DNA from: CAYURP01 sp964447175 | Lineage (GTDB): Bacteria; Zixibacteria; MSB-5A5; SM23-73-2 | Assembly: GCA_964447175.1 (NCBI GenBank) | Contig: CAYURP010000005.1 | Span: 16,027-80,026, forward strand | Length of the DNA stretch: 64,000 nucleotides | Direction: 5' to 3' | Shown: positions 1 through 9,213 of the stretch, piece after piece | How the letters are laid out: the number at the start of each line of letters is the position of its first letter | Numbering within the stretch: position 1 is the first letter of the stretch | Notes under the pieces: model-generated | The model's input: the letters and a program-made list of their open reading frames with translations, nothing else | Databases searched by the model: none | Told to the model about the DNA's origin: nothing | Made by a program: the position numbers and the translations under genes

Positions 1-1
1 G

Positions 2-196
2 TGGGTCAAAGCTCTGGTGGATAAACACGGTAAGGTCAGGAATACGATTGTTGTCAAGGAGTCAGGGGCTAAAGCCGGATTTGAGGAAGCAGCTTTACAG
101 CATGCCTATACCATCAAGTACAAACCAGCTATCAGCAATGGTCAACCTATTGCAGTGTGGGTAACATACCCGGTTCATTTCAGATTAGGAGGTTGA
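2..196 (+). CDS. TonB family C-terminal domain protein (5' truncated)
   Basis: Open frame from the window edge to TGA at 194-196, giving 64 residues. The reading (…VDKHGKVRNTIVVKESG…, then 'FEEAALQHAYTIKYKPA' and a final 'VWVTYPVHFRL') matches the C-terminal domain of TonB-type energy transducers, where a small beta-sheet contacts the TonB box of outer-membrane receptors. Only the C-terminal domain is visible, so the N-terminal membrane anchor and proline-rich spacer cannot be checked. In FCB bacteria the same domain also occurs in stand-alone periplasmic proteins. Confident about the fold, less about the role. It is followed by an intrinsic terminator at 268-303. Confidence 0.75.
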   Translation, partial: WVKALVDKHGKVRNTIVVKESGAKAGFEEAALQHAYTIKYKPAISNGQPIAVWVTYPVHFRLGG

Positions 197-267
197 TCCT
201 TTAAATCAATAAAGTTGGAACATAGGATCAAAAAGCATCTCTTTACAGAAGTATGTAAATTCAAAAT

Positions 268-303
268 AAGGCAGTTTGAGTATAAAACTGCCTTTAATTT
301 TAT
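268..303 (+). terminator. Intrinsic terminator after TonB-like gene
   Basis: A perfect 10-bp stem (AAGGCAGTTT / AAACTGCCTT, 268-277 with 285-294) closes a 7-nt loop and is followed by TTAATTTTA. It separates the TonB-like gene from hppA. Confidence 0.75.
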
Positions 304-333
304 CCGCTAAAATCAAAAGGAAAAGGTTGGTTT

Positions 334-2307
334 ATGGATTTAGGTATCTTCGCCTGTTTGGTGGGCATCCTGGGATTGGCTTTTGCTTTTGGATTATATC
401 TTAACACATTAAAAAAATCCCCTGGTGATCAAAGCATGAGGAATCTCTCCGCAGTTATCCATCGGGGAGCTATGGTTTTTCTGAGAAAAGAATATACCAT
501 CTTACTTATTTTCATTCTTATAGTTTTCCTTTTGCTTTTCTGGAAGATAGGAAGGTGGACTGCGCTGGCCTATTTATCCGGTGCTTTTTGCTCCATGCTG
601 GCGGGTTTTTTAGGAATGAGTGCTGCCACTAAGGCTAATGTTCGCACGGCCCAGGCTGCCAAACAGTCCGGTCAGGCTGAGGCCCTCTCTGTTGCCTTCT
701 CCGGTGGTGCGGTGATGGGGATGTCCGTGGCTAGTCTGGGACTTTTGGGATTGGGCCTGTATTATCATTTCTTTAAAGACATAAATCCAGCGGTTCTGGT
801 GGGATTCTCCATGGGAGCATCCTCCATTGCTCTTTTTGCCAGGGTGGGAGGGGGAATTTATACCAAATCCGCTGATGTGGGGGCGGATCTGGTAGGAAAA
901 GTGGAGGCGGGTATTCCCGAAGACGATCCTCGAAATCCGGCGGTTATTGCTGACAACGTAGGAGACAATGTGGGAGATGTCGCAGGAATGGGAGCTGACC
1001 TTTTCGAATCTTATGTGGGCTCGGTGGTAGCTTCCATTGCCATAGCAGCTTCCGGAGCAGCCTATGCCAGCTTGAGTACGGCTTATATGTCCTTGCCTTT
1101 GTGGATCATATTGGCTGGCATTTTTGCCTCCATTTTGGGGATCCTCTCGGTCAAACTTTTCATTCATCTGAATCCAGCTGCTGTCTTGAGAATTGTTACC
1201 TACGTGGCTGCCGTGTTGCTTTTAATCGCCACTTACTTCATAATCAGACAGATTAATCTGCCCCTTCGCATCTTCTGGGCTATTTTTGCTGGAACCATGG
1301 CCGGAATTGTTATGGGAGGCTTGACTGAATACTATACCTCTTCTGCTCCCATTAGAAAGATAGCCGGAGCATCTGAGACCGGAGCGGCCACCAATATCAT
1401 CACCGGGATTGCGGTGGGAATGGAAAGCGTGGCTTTACCCATCCTGACAATCTGTGCGGCCATCTTTGTGGGATATAAGCTGGCTGGCCTTTATGGTATA
1501 GGTATTTCCGCGGTGGGAATGCTTTCCACCATCGGGATCACCATGTCGGTGGATGCCTATGGACCCATTGCTGATAATGCCGGAGGAATCTCCGAGATGT
1601 CGGGTCTGGGACCCAAGGTGAGAAGTATAACCGACCGGCTGGATTCCTTAGGAAATACCACTGCGGCTATTGGAAAAGGTTTTGCCATAGGTTCGGCAGC
1701 ATTAACAGCTCTGGCTTTGTTCTCCGCCTATTCCACGGCAGTCCAGCTGGAATTGATTAATCTCCTTAAATCAGAGGTGGTGATCGGGTTTTTCATCGGA
1801 GGTGTTTTACCATTTTTGATTGCCTCTCTAACCATGACCGCAGTGGGCAGAGCTGCCTTTAAGATGGTTCACGAGGTGAGACGTCAATTCAAGGAGATTC
1901 CCGGCTTAATGGAAGGTAAAGCCAAGCCGGATTCGGAAAAGTGTGTGGCTATCTCAGCTGAAGCTGCTTTAAAGGAGATGATCCTGCCCGGACTTTTAGC
2001 CATCCTGGCTCCCATAGTTGTAGGATTAGGATTGGGCAAGGAAGCTTTAGGCGGGCTTTTAGCCGGTGCCACCCTGACCGGTGTCCTTTTAGCATTAATG
2101 ATGGCAAACAGCGGTGGAGCCTGGGATAATGCCAAGAAATACATCGAGGCCGGTAATTTAGGGGGAAAAGGCTCGCCAGCTCACAAGGCAGCAGTGGTGG
2201 GGGATACCGTGGGGGACCCTTTTAAGGATACTTCCGGCCCCTCTATGAACATCCTGATCAAACTGATGGCTATGGTTTCTCTGGTTTTAGCTCCACTATT
2301 TGTATAG
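334..2307 (+). CDS. hppA: K+-dependent membrane-bound pyrophosphatase (H+ or Na+ pump)
   Basis: Couples hydrolysis of cytoplasmic pyrophosphate to ion export across the inner membrane. The 657-residue polytopic protein carries the diagnostic catalytic segment at about 172-225 ([18 protein letters not shown], then [20 protein letters not shown]) with the acidic residues that hold Mg-PPi. The segment at 440-449 reads [10 protein letters not shown]: Ala444 and Gly447 are the residues found in the K+-dependent subfamily, where K+-independent enzymes have Lys and Thr. Whether it pumps H+, Na+ or both cannot be told from these motifs. Length and motif order are normal. It stands alone, with a terminator upstream and about 210 bp of apparently empty sequence downstream. 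Start: ATG after an AGGAAAAGG stretch. Confidence 0.95.
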   Translation: MDLGIFACLVGILGLAFAFGLYLNTLKKSPGDQSMRNLSAVIHRGAMVFLRKEYTILLIFILIVFLLLFWKIGRWTALAYLSGAFCSMLAGFLGMSAATKANVRTAQAAKQSGQAEALSVAFSGGAVMGMSVASLGLLGLGLYYHFFKDINPAVLVGFSMGASSIALFARVGGGIYTKSADVGADLVGKVEAGIPEDDPRNPAVIADNVGDNVGDVAGMGADLFESYVGSVVASIAIAASGAAYASLSTAYMSLPLWIILAGIFASILGILSVKLFIHLNPAAVLRIVTYVAAVLLLIATYFIIRQINLPLRIFWAIFAGTMAGIVMGGLTEYYTSSAPIRKIAGASETGAATNIITGIAVGMESVALPILTICAAIFVGYKLAGLYGIGISAVGMLSTIGITMSVDAYGPIADNAGGISEMSGLGPKVRSITDRLDSLGNTTAAIGKGFAIGSAALTALALFSAYSTAVQLELINLLKSEVVIGFFIGGVLPFLIASLTMTAVGRAAFKMVHEVRRQFKEIPGLMEGKAKPDSEKCVAISAEAALKEMILPGLLAILAPIVVGLGLGKEALGGLLAGATLTGVLLALMMANSGGAWDNAKKYIEAGNLGGKGSPAHKAAVVGDTVGDPFKDTSGPSMNILIKLMAMVSLVLAPLFV

Positions 2308-2517
2308 ATTGTATATTTGTCGATTTTTTTGAATTTGTATTAGCAGCTCTTGCCACAAAAAGAATTAAGTCCAAAGCTTGATCTCTGACAGAAAATCTTG
2401 GACCTAAAACGTATATTAGTTAGCATAAATTTTAAATTCTTATTTATTGATTTTTTGCAACTTTTTTTGCTTAACTCCGTTTAATTGAATTGATAACACA
2501 TAACAAAGGAGCAACAG

Positions 2518-3252
2518 ATGGAGGAAAGATTAAGCCCTGTTCCTGAGGAAAAAACAACAATGAGTGGATTCTCCAAGGTTATAAATACCTATTTTGAGCC
2601 CAGAAAGGTTTTTGAATCTTTGAAGATCAAGCCCACCTGGCTGATTCCATTTATAATAGTGTCCGTTCTGGGAATGGCTTCTTTCTGGTTTACCTACCCT
2701 CTGATTATGAAGGGTGTGATTACCAATATCCAGGAAAATGAGAGGTATACTGAAGAGCAAAAGGAGATGATTATCGAGCGAATCGGAGAAGCAGAACATC
2801 CCCCGGTGTATCAGCTGGCTTTTGCACCTGCGGGGACTCTGGTTTACCTTGTGTTTATCTCAGCTGTTTTGTACTTTGTCTTCAACGTGCTTTTAGGTGG
2901 GAGTTCATCCTTCAAAAGGGTGCTTTCTGTTTTTTCCTACTCCTCCCTGATTGCCATTCCCAAAGCCATAGTCCACATACCCTTAGCCTTTGCCAGAGAC
3001 ACGGCTAATGTTCAGACCAGCCTGGCAATTCTTCTTTCCCCGGATGCTAAAGACAGTTTCCTTTACAAAGTTCTGGGAGGTTTTGACATCTTCACCCTAT
3101 GGCAGGTGATAGTGTTATCTTTAGGATTGGCAGTGATGTATAACTATACAACCAAAAAGAGCTTCACCGTGGTTTTAATTCTCTGGGTGCTTCTGATTGT
3201 GGTTGGTGCTGGAGTTTCCAGTCTTTTTGGCGGGATGTTCAGGTTGGGATAA
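2518..3252 (+). CDS. Yip1-domain integral membrane protein
   Basis: A 244-residue protein with a short soluble N-terminus ('INTYFEPRKVFESLKIKPTW', about 18-38) followed by about five hydrophobic helices. The layout 'P..VF..l...P.W..PFi' then a multi-helix bundle is typical of bacterial Yip1/YIP1-domain proteins, whose function is not known. ATG is preceded by AAAGGAG at good spacing. It ends 14 bp before the TolC-like gene and is likely the first gene of that efflux operon, which may mean a membrane accessory role; that is inference from position only. Confidence 0.7.
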   Translation: MEERLSPVPEEKTTMSGFSKVINTYFEPRKVFESLKIKPTWLIPFIIVSVLGMASFWFTYPLIMKGVITNIQENERYTEEQKEMIIERIGEAEHPPVYQLAFAPAGTLVYLVFISAVLYFVFNVLLGGSSSFKRVLSVFSYSSLIAIPKAIVHIPLAFARDTANVQTSLAILLSPDAKDSFLYKVLGGFDIFTLWQVIVLSLGLAVMYNYTTKKSFTVVLILWVLLIVVGAGVSSLFGGMFRLG

Positions 3253-3266
3253 AAAGGAGGTTTTAA

Positions 3267-4577
3267 ATGAGGATTCATAAAATAGCTATTGTATTTTTCA
3301 CAATTTTCCTGTTCTTACCCCTGTTAGTTTTTGCTCAACAAATTCCTCAAAAAAGAGTATTGACCATTGATGAGTGTATCGAGATAGCCTTGAGAAACAA
3401 CTACCAGATCAGAGCCTCCCATGAAGCACATCGAGCAGCTGAGGCAGAGGTGGTGGGTGCCAGATCAAGACTTTTACCTAATGTATCTACCTATACCGGT
3501 TGGACCCGGTATGATGCAGAGAAATTCATCTACGTAGAGGGAAGAGATCCCTATTTTTCCCGGGACTTCTATAACTATGGTTTGCGCCTGAGTCAATCCA
3601 TATTTAATGGTGGCTACAACTGGGCAAATCTTAATAATGCCCGAGCCAGAGAGAGGGGAGCTTATGCCGATTACCAGTTTTCTCAGCAAACTGTGGCTTT
3701 AAAGATTAAGCAGGATTGTTATGAGCTGCTTAAGGCAAAGACTTTGCTGGATATTCAGAAGGATGCAGTAAAAAGATCAGAGGAGCAGATGAATATGGCT
3801 AAAGCCAGATATGATCTGGGTTCTGCGTCTTTGTCCGATTACCTCAAGGCCAAAGTTCAGCTGGGTAATGATAATCTCGCTCTGATCACAGCGGAAAACA
3901 GTTTGAAATTGGCTCAAGCAAATCTTAACAACGATCTGGGGATGGATTTGGATCCGACGGTGGATGTATCTGCAGAATTGGGATATCAGAAGCTGGATGT
4001 AAACCTGCATCAGGTAATTCAACAGAGATTGGGTGTGCATCCGGAGATCAGAAAAGTTGAATCCCTGGTGAATCAGGCCAAATCGGGCATTAACATGGCC
4101 AGAAGCGCTCTTTTACCCTCCATATCATTTGATGGCAATTACTCCTGGAGTGATGGAAGGGCACCCGACAGCTGGTCAAGCTGGAAAGTGAATGACTCCT
4201 GGAGAATAGGTATAACTATTGGTCTAAACGTTTTTGATGGATTTCAGAGTATAGCCAATATTCAAACGGGAAAGGCAAGCCTCCGGTCCGCTGAGGAAAG
4301 CCTAAAGCAGAAGAAAAGGGATGTGGAACTGGAGATAAGGCAAGCTTATCTGGCAGTTAAGGAAGCAGAGCAAAAAATTGAGGTAACCCAGGAGGCGCTC
4401 AAAGCAGCGGAACAGGATTTGAAGCTCACCCAGGAAAAATATAACTTAGGAGCTGCTTCCATGCTGGAACTTCTGGATGCTGGTGTTAGCTACAAAACCG
4501 TCAAGAATAACGAAGTTAACGCTCTCTATGACTATAACCTGGCGGTTGCCTGGTTTGAAAAAGCCATGGGCAAATAG
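3267..4577 (+). CDS. TolC family outer-membrane efflux protein
   Basis: Outer-membrane channel component of a tripartite exporter. The 436-residue protein starts with a Sec signal peptide (MRIHKIAIVFFTIFLFLPLL…FAQQ, cut near residue 24) and then shows two related halves, each a long amphipathic coiled-coil hairpin, for example 'LDIQKDAVKRSEEQMNMAKA' near 167 and 'AEQKIEVTQEALKAAEQDLK' near 370, with 'YNLGAASMLELLDAG' near the end. This is the OEP repeat of TolC-like proteins. SD AAGGAGG lies 7 bp before ATG. It is followed by the adaptor (4628), ATPase (5899) and two permeases (6619, 7900) in one direction: a MacAB-TolC-type export system. Confidence 0.92.
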   Translation: MRIHKIAIVFFTIFLFLPLLVFAQQIPQKRVLTIDECIEIALRNNYQIRASHEAHRAAEAEVVGARSRLLPNVSTYTGWTRYDAEKFIYVEGRDPYFSRDFYNYGLRLSQSIFNGGYNWANLNNARARERGAYADYQFSQQTVALKIKQDCYELLKAKTLLDIQKDAVKRSEEQMNMAKARYDLGSASLSDYLKAKVQLGNDNLALITAENSLKLAQANLNNDLGMDLDPTVDVSAELGYQKLDVNLHQVIQQRLGVHPEIRKVESLVNQAKSGINMARSALLPSISFDGNYSWSDGRAPDSWSSWKVNDSWRIGITIGLNVFDGFQSIANIQTGKASLRSAEESLKQKKRDVELEIRQAYLAVKEAEQKIEVTQEALKAAEQDLKLTQEKYNLGAASMLELLDAGVSYKTVKNNEVNALYDYNLAVAWFEKAMGK

Positions 4578-4627
4578 AACTTTTTTAGATACGAATAAAT
4601 TATGGATACTTTGCTTCAGGAGGTCTT

Positions 4628-5884
4628 ATGAAGAAGAAAAAGATACTCATAATTTTGGCTGTGATTGTGGTGGTGGTCATTTTCGTTTTGGCTAACCTTT
4701 TGAAATCTGGTGAAAAAACATATAAGGTGGAAGCAGAGGAGATCACAAAGGGCGATATATCAGCAGTGGTCTCTGCCAGTGGAAGGGTTTTGCCCAAACG
4801 CACGGTCAAAATCAGCGCCTATGTTCCTGCTAAGATAGTTGAGCTTCCGGTGAAAGAAGGGGATTGGGTCAAAAAGGGACAACTTCTGGTTCAACTGGAT
4901 CCTACCAGTTACCAGGCAGCAATGGATCAGTATAAAGCTCAGATGAAGGTGGCTCAAGCTAATCTGGATCAAGCTCAGATGACATTCGACCGCCAAAAGG
5001 AGCTTTTTGAAAGAAATCTCACCTCAAAGGAACAATATGATGCGGCCCTTACTTCTCTGAATGTAGCCAAGGCTCAATTTGAACAGAGCAAAGCTGCTCT
5101 GGAAAAAGTCAGGGATGATTTTTCCAAAACGCAAATCACCTCCCCTATGACAGGTATCGTTACTGAACTGAATGCCGAGGTGGGGGAGATCGTGATGATC
5201 GGAACCATGAACAATCCGGGCACGGTGATTATGACCATCTCCGATCTCTCAGAAATCGAGGTGGAGGTGGAGGTAGATGAGACAGACATTGCCAATGTCA
5301 AACTGGGGCAGGATACTAAAATCGAGATCGATGCTTTCCCCGATACCACCTATAAAGGTGAGGTAACCGAGATTGGAAATACAGCTCAAATATCCGGCTA
5401 TGGAACCCAGGAACAGGTAACCAATTTTCTGGTTAAGGTTCTTCTTCTAGAGGAAGCAAAAGGGATCAAGCCGGGTATGTCCGCTTCGGTGGATATAACC
5501 ACCGATAAACGTTTGGAAGTTTTAAGAGCCCCTATAGCCTGTATGGTAATGAGAAAAGTCGATTCCGACAGCCTGAAAAAAGAGGAGGAGAAGGCAAAAG
5601 GGTCTGAAGTTAAAGCATCGGAAGTTGAAAAGGAGGAGAAAGAAAAGGTCAAGGAAGAGGAAAAGAAGGAGGACGTTGAAGGTATTTTTGTAATTGAAAA
5701 GGATAAAGCGAAATTCGTTCCGGTGGAAACCGGGATATCTGACGAGCAGAACATTGAAATCATATCTGGTATTAAAGAAAAAGACAAAATCATCATAGGT
5801 CCCTACAAAACCTTAAGGACAATTAAAGACGGTAACAAAGTCAAGGTAACGGAAAAGTCCAAAGGCAAAAAGGGAAAGGATTAA
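4628..5884 (+). CDS. MacA/HlyD-family periplasmic adaptor
   Basis: Membrane-fusion protein that links the inner-membrane ABC transporter to the TolC-like channel. 418 residues: an N-terminal signal anchor (residues 5-23, IILAVIVVVVIFVLA), a split lipoyl domain ('VVSASGRVLPKRTVKISA' then 'GDWVKKGQLLVQLDP', about 48-92), an alpha-helical hairpin rich in Q/A/K (about 95-160), and beta-barrel domains. Odd feature: a Lys/Glu-only stretch at about 315-351 inserted before the last domain, encoded by purine-rich DNA (5570-5685); it looks like a flexible linker that expanded by slippage. It is followed 14 bp later by the ATPase gene, so co-transcription is very likely. Confidence 0.92.
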   Translation: MKKKKILIILAVIVVVVIFVLANLLKSGEKTYKVEAEEITKGDISAVVSASGRVLPKRTVKISAYVPAKIVELPVKEGDWVKKGQLLVQLDPTSYQAAMDQYKAQMKVAQANLDQAQMTFDRQKELFERNLTSKEQYDAALTSLNVAKAQFEQSKAALEKVRDDFSKTQITSPMTGIVTELNAEVGEIVMIGTMNNPGTVIMTISDLSEIEVEVEVDETDIANVKLGQDTKIEIDAFPDTTYKGEVTEIGNTAQISGYGTQEQVTNFLVKVLLLEEAKGIKPGMSASVDITTDKRLEVLRAPIACMVMRKVDSDSLKKEEEKAKGSEVKASEVEKEEKEKVKEEEKKEDVEGIFVIEKDKAKFVPVETGISDEQNIEIISGIKEKDKIIIGPYKTLRTIKDGNKVKVTEKSKGKKGKD

Positions 5885-5898
5885 AAAGGAGACTTTAA

Positions 5899-6582
5899 GT
5901 GCTGATTAAAACAGAGGATCTGTGGAAAGTTTATGAGGTGGGAGCGGAGAAGATAAATGCTGTTCAGGGAATTACCCTGGATGTGGAAAAAGGGGAGTAT
6001 TTGGCTATCATGGGTCCTTCGGGTTCAGGTAAATCCACTTTGATGAATCTGATTGGATGTCTGGACACTCCCACCCAGGGGAAGTACTACCTGAACGGTC
6101 GTCTGGTATCAGAACTGAGCGAGGATGAACTAGCTTTTATCCGCAACAAGGAGATAGGTTTTGTGTTTCAAACTTTCAATCTACTTCCCCGAGCCAGCGC
6201 CTTACATAATGTGGAACTTCCGCTGATTTACAACGGAACCGAACCTGCAGAGAGGAAAAGAATGGCAGAGACTGCTTTGAAGATGGTGGATCTGGAGGAC
6301 AGAATGACTCACAAACCTAATGAACTCTCAGGTGGACAGCGTCAGAGGGTGGCTTTGGCTCGAGCCCTGGCCAATAACCCCTCGCTGATTTTAGCAGATG
6401 AGCCCACCGGAAATCTGGATACTGCTACCGGAACCGAGATAATGGCTCTTCTGAGCAGACTCCATCAACAGGGCAATACCCTTTTGATTGTTACTCATGA
6501 GTTGGATGTGGCTAGATATGCTAACCGGATCATACACATAAGGGACGGCAAAATAGAGAGGGAAGAGAGGATCGAAAAGTAG
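5899..6582 (+). CDS. MacB/LolD-type ABC transporter ATPase
   Basis: ATP-binding subunit that powers the two following permeases. 227 residues with Walker [10 protein letters not shown] (40-48), Q-loop '[10 protein letters not shown]', signature LSGGQRQR (about 143-150), Walker [12 protein letters not shown] and the H-loop 'IVTHELD'. This is the MacB/LolD/FtsE subclass in which ATPase and permease are separate chains. The start codon is GTG at 5899, supported by AAAAGGAG eight bases upstream. Confidence 0.95.
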   Translation: MLIKTEDLWKVYEVGAEKINAVQGITLDVEKGEYLAIMGPSGSGKSTLMNLIGCLDTPTQGKYYLNGRLVSELSEDELAFIRNKEIGFVFQTFNLLPRASALHNVELPLIYNGTEPAERKRMAETALKMVDLEDRMTHKPNELSGGQRQRVALARALANNPSLILADEPTGNLDTATGTEIMALLSRLHQQGNTLLIVTHELDVARYANRIIHIRDGKIEREERIEK

Positions 6583-6618
6583 TATCCCGGCACAAGTTTT
6601 TCTATTTTAGGTAGAACT

Positions 6619-7836
6619 ATGCAATTCATAGAAAGCATACTCATGGCTTTGAGTTCCCTCAAATCGAATAAATTAAGATCGATTTTGACTTTAATCGGGG
6701 TGATCATCGGAGTGATGACTGTCATAGCGGTGGCTTCCATTATTGCCGGTATGAATCGGTATGTATCCGACAAAATCTCCACCATGGGTTCCACAACTTT
6801 TATAATAGACCGAATGGGCATTATTATGAGTGATGAGGAGTGGTGGGAGGCCATGAAAAGAAAAAGGTTAATCCTGGATGATATGGAAGCCATAAGGGAG
6901 AACTGCCCGGCCTGTGAGGTGGTAGGAGCCCGGATGTATACACTTAGAAAAGTGAAATATAAAAACCAATACCTTTCAGATATTGGTATTGCCGGAGCGA
7001 CAGCCAATCTACATCAGATTTCCAACATTGATGTGGAGTATGGAAGGCATATAACTGAACTTGAGGAACTCCATCGGCGGCAGGTGGTTTTCGTAGGCTG
7101 GGAAATTGTCGATAAACTTTTCCCTAATGTTGACCCTATAGGAAAAGAGATCAAGGTTGGAGGTCGCCGTTTCACAATCGTGGGTGTGGCTAAAAAAAGA
7201 GGTTCCTTCCTGGGGCAAAATCAGGACAGCTTTGTGATCATTCCAATAACCACCTTCCTTAAGGTTTTTGGAACTCGGCGCAATCTTGACATCCTGGTCA
7301 AAACGGTTGATTTGGAGTCCATGCGGGAAGCTCAGGATCAGGCTCGGGTTGTCCTGAGATTACGACGCAAAGTCCCCCAGGATAAACCTGATGATTTCGC
7401 CATTATGACCAGTGATACATTCATGCAGCTCTACCGTAACTTCACCTCTACAGCTTATCTAGTGATGATAGGGGTATCCTCAATTGCATTGCTTGTGGGG
7501 GGAATCGTGATCATGAACATTATGCTGGTTTCGGTAACTCAGAGGACCAGAGAGGTGGGGATAAGAAAAGCTATGGGCGCCAGGAAAAGGGATATCTTAT
7601 GGCAATTTTTGGTTGAGGCAGTTACCATTGCAGCGGTGGGCGGTATTATAGGAATCCTAATAGGAACGGTAATTGCTAAAATCGTCTCAGCTACCACGCC
7701 GCTTCCTTCAGCGGTGGAACTCTGGTCAGTGGTTTTAGGCTTATTGATCTCCTCATCTGTGGGGATTTTCTTCGGAATCTTTCCAGCAATGAAGGCTGCC
7801 AAGTTGAATCCTATCGAGGCATTAAGATATGAGTAA
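6619..7836 (+). CDS. MacB-type ABC permease (first of two)
   Basis: 405 residues with the MacB/FtsX layout: one N-terminal helix ('LRSILTLIGVIIGVMTVIAV', about 23-43), a periplasmic MacB_PCD domain of about 220 residues, then three C-terminal helices with 'VTQRTREVGIRKAMGARKRD' as the coupling helix near 305-325. It ends in the typical 'P(I)EALRYE'. It is paralogous to the next gene and served by the same ATPase, so the two probably form a heterodimer. The SD before ATG is weak (TTTTAGGTAG). Substrate unknown. Confidence 0.92.
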   Translation: MQFIESILMALSSLKSNKLRSILTLIGVIIGVMTVIAVASIIAGMNRYVSDKISTMGSTTFIIDRMGIIMSDEEWWEAMKRKRLILDDMEAIRENCPACEVVGARMYTLRKVKYKNQYLSDIGIAGATANLHQISNIDVEYGRHITELEELHRRQVVFVGWEIVDKLFPNVDPIGKEIKVGGRRFTIVGVAKKRGSFLGQNQDSFVIIPITTFLKVFGTRRNLDILVKTVDLESMREAQDQARVVLRLRRKVPQDKPDDFAIMTSDTFMQLYRNFTSTAYLVMIGVSSIALLVGGIVIMNIMLVSVTQRTREVGIRKAMGARKRDILWQFLVEAVTIAAVGGIIGILIGTVIAKIVSATTPLPSAVELWSVVLGLLISSSVGIFFGIFPAMKAAKLNPIEALRYE

Positions 7837-7899
7837 ACCTCTCTTGAGGTAATACATCAATATTATCTGTAAAAATTCGTTCCGAAAGCTCTTGAAAAG

Positions 7900-9150
7900 A
7901 TGAACGTTCACGAGATAAAAGAGAATGTTTCCATGGCTCTGGCTGCGATCAGGGATAATAAGATGAGATCCTTTTTGACCATTTTGGGAGTCTTAATCGG
8001 GGTAACCGCAGTCATCGGGATGGTCTCTATTATTCAGGGCTTGAATAACAGCATGGCCAAGCAGATTGAATCTCTGGGCTCCAACAGTATCTGGGTAACC
8101 AGGTTTGAGGTGGGAATTCAATTCGGAAGATTGCCCGAGGAAATAAGGAACCGGAAACCTATCACCTATGAGGATGCCTTGGCAGTAAAGGAGCTTTGTC
8201 CCTCAGTCGCGGCAGTTTCTCCACAGAACTGGGGTCCTGGAAGGAAAATCGCCAAATATGAGAAGAATGAGGTGACCCGCTTCGAATTGATCGGCATCCT
8301 GCCATCTTATGAGGAAGTTAATAATAATTATATTCAAGAGGGGAGATTCATCACCGATACAGATGTTCATTATAAAACCAGAGTTGTGGTTATAGGTAAG
8401 GATGTTAAGGACAAGCTTTTTCCGTATCAGGATCCCATAGGCAAAACTATTTCCCTGGGCGGATCAAGTTTTGCCCCTAAAAAGTTTATCGTGATCGGAG
8501 TGATGGAGGAAAGGCCCAGCATTCTGGGCGAGTCTCAGAATAACTTCATCCTTTTACCTTACGACACCTATATGACCCTTTACCCGGAGGAGGAGGAGCT
8601 CCTTCTGGTGGCTAAACCCAAATCAGCAGAGCTTATGAATAAAGCCATTGATGAAATTACCGAAGTTATGAGAATAAGAAGGGGCGTTCCCTATGATAAG
8701 CCTAATGATTTCGCCGTTGCTACGCAAGAGGATCTTATGCAGGTATATCATCAGGTAACCAGCGCGATCTATCTGGTTATGGTGGTTATCTCCTCCATCG
8801 GACTTATGGTCGGTGGGGTAGGGGTGATGAATATCATGCTGGTTTCAGTCACTGAGAGAACCAGAGAAATCGGTATTCGCAAAGCCATAGGTGCCAGGAA
8901 AAAGGATATCCTCTGGCAATTTCTGGTTGAAGCCATGGCCCTTTCCGGAACCGGTGGAGTCTTGGGAATTATTGTGGGCCTGGCTTTGAGCCAGCTTATC
9001 GGAGCAGTAACCCCCTTGTCTTCCGGGATCCCTTACTTCTGGATCTTTTTAGGCTTTTCCGTAGCTGTTTCAGTGGGTTTGATCTTCGGAATCTACCCGG
9101 CTTATCGAGCGGCCAGAGTGGATCCTATTGTATCCTTAAGATATGAATAA
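7900..9150 (+). CDS. MacB-type ABC permease (second of two)
   Basis: 416 residues, same architecture as its upstream neighbour: N-terminal helix 'FLTILGVLIGVTAVIGM', periplasmic PCD domain, three C-terminal helices with 'VTERTREIGIRKAIGARKKD' and the closing 'VDPIVSLRYE'. The periplasmic domains of the pair differ most ('GRKIAKYEKNEVTRFELIG' here), in line with two non-identical half-permeases. The 63-bp spacer from the first permease shows no terminator. Confidence 0.92.
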   Translation: MNVHEIKENVSMALAAIRDNKMRSFLTILGVLIGVTAVIGMVSIIQGLNNSMAKQIESLGSNSIWVTRFEVGIQFGRLPEEIRNRKPITYEDALAVKELCPSVAAVSPQNWGPGRKIAKYEKNEVTRFELIGILPSYEEVNNNYIQEGRFITDTDVHYKTRVVVIGKDVKDKLFPYQDPIGKTISLGGSSFAPKKFIVIGVMEERPSILGESQNNFILLPYDTYMTLYPEEEELLLVAKPKSAELMNKAIDEITEVMRIRRGVPYDKPNDFAVATQEDLMQVYHQVTSAIYLVMVVISSIGLMVGGVGVMNIMLVSVTERTREIGIRKAIGARKKDILWQFLVEAMALSGTGGVLGIIVGLALSQLIGAVTPLSSGIPYFWIFLGFSVAVSVGLIFGIYPAYRAARVDPIVSLRYE

Positions 9151-9213
9151 AAAGGGGTGATTTTTTATTTGCTAATTCCTTGAAGAATGTTTATCTTAAA
9201 AAGGGATTTAAAA

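Noticed and set aside
610..1167. 185-codon minus-strand ORF opposite hppA
   Set aside because: Lies wholly within a clear gene, His/Ser-rich composition typical of antisense frames, no ribosome site.
5398..5796. Ser/Phe-rich minus-strand ORF opposite the adaptor gene
   Set aside because: Direct mirror of the Lys/Glu-rich linker; no motif.
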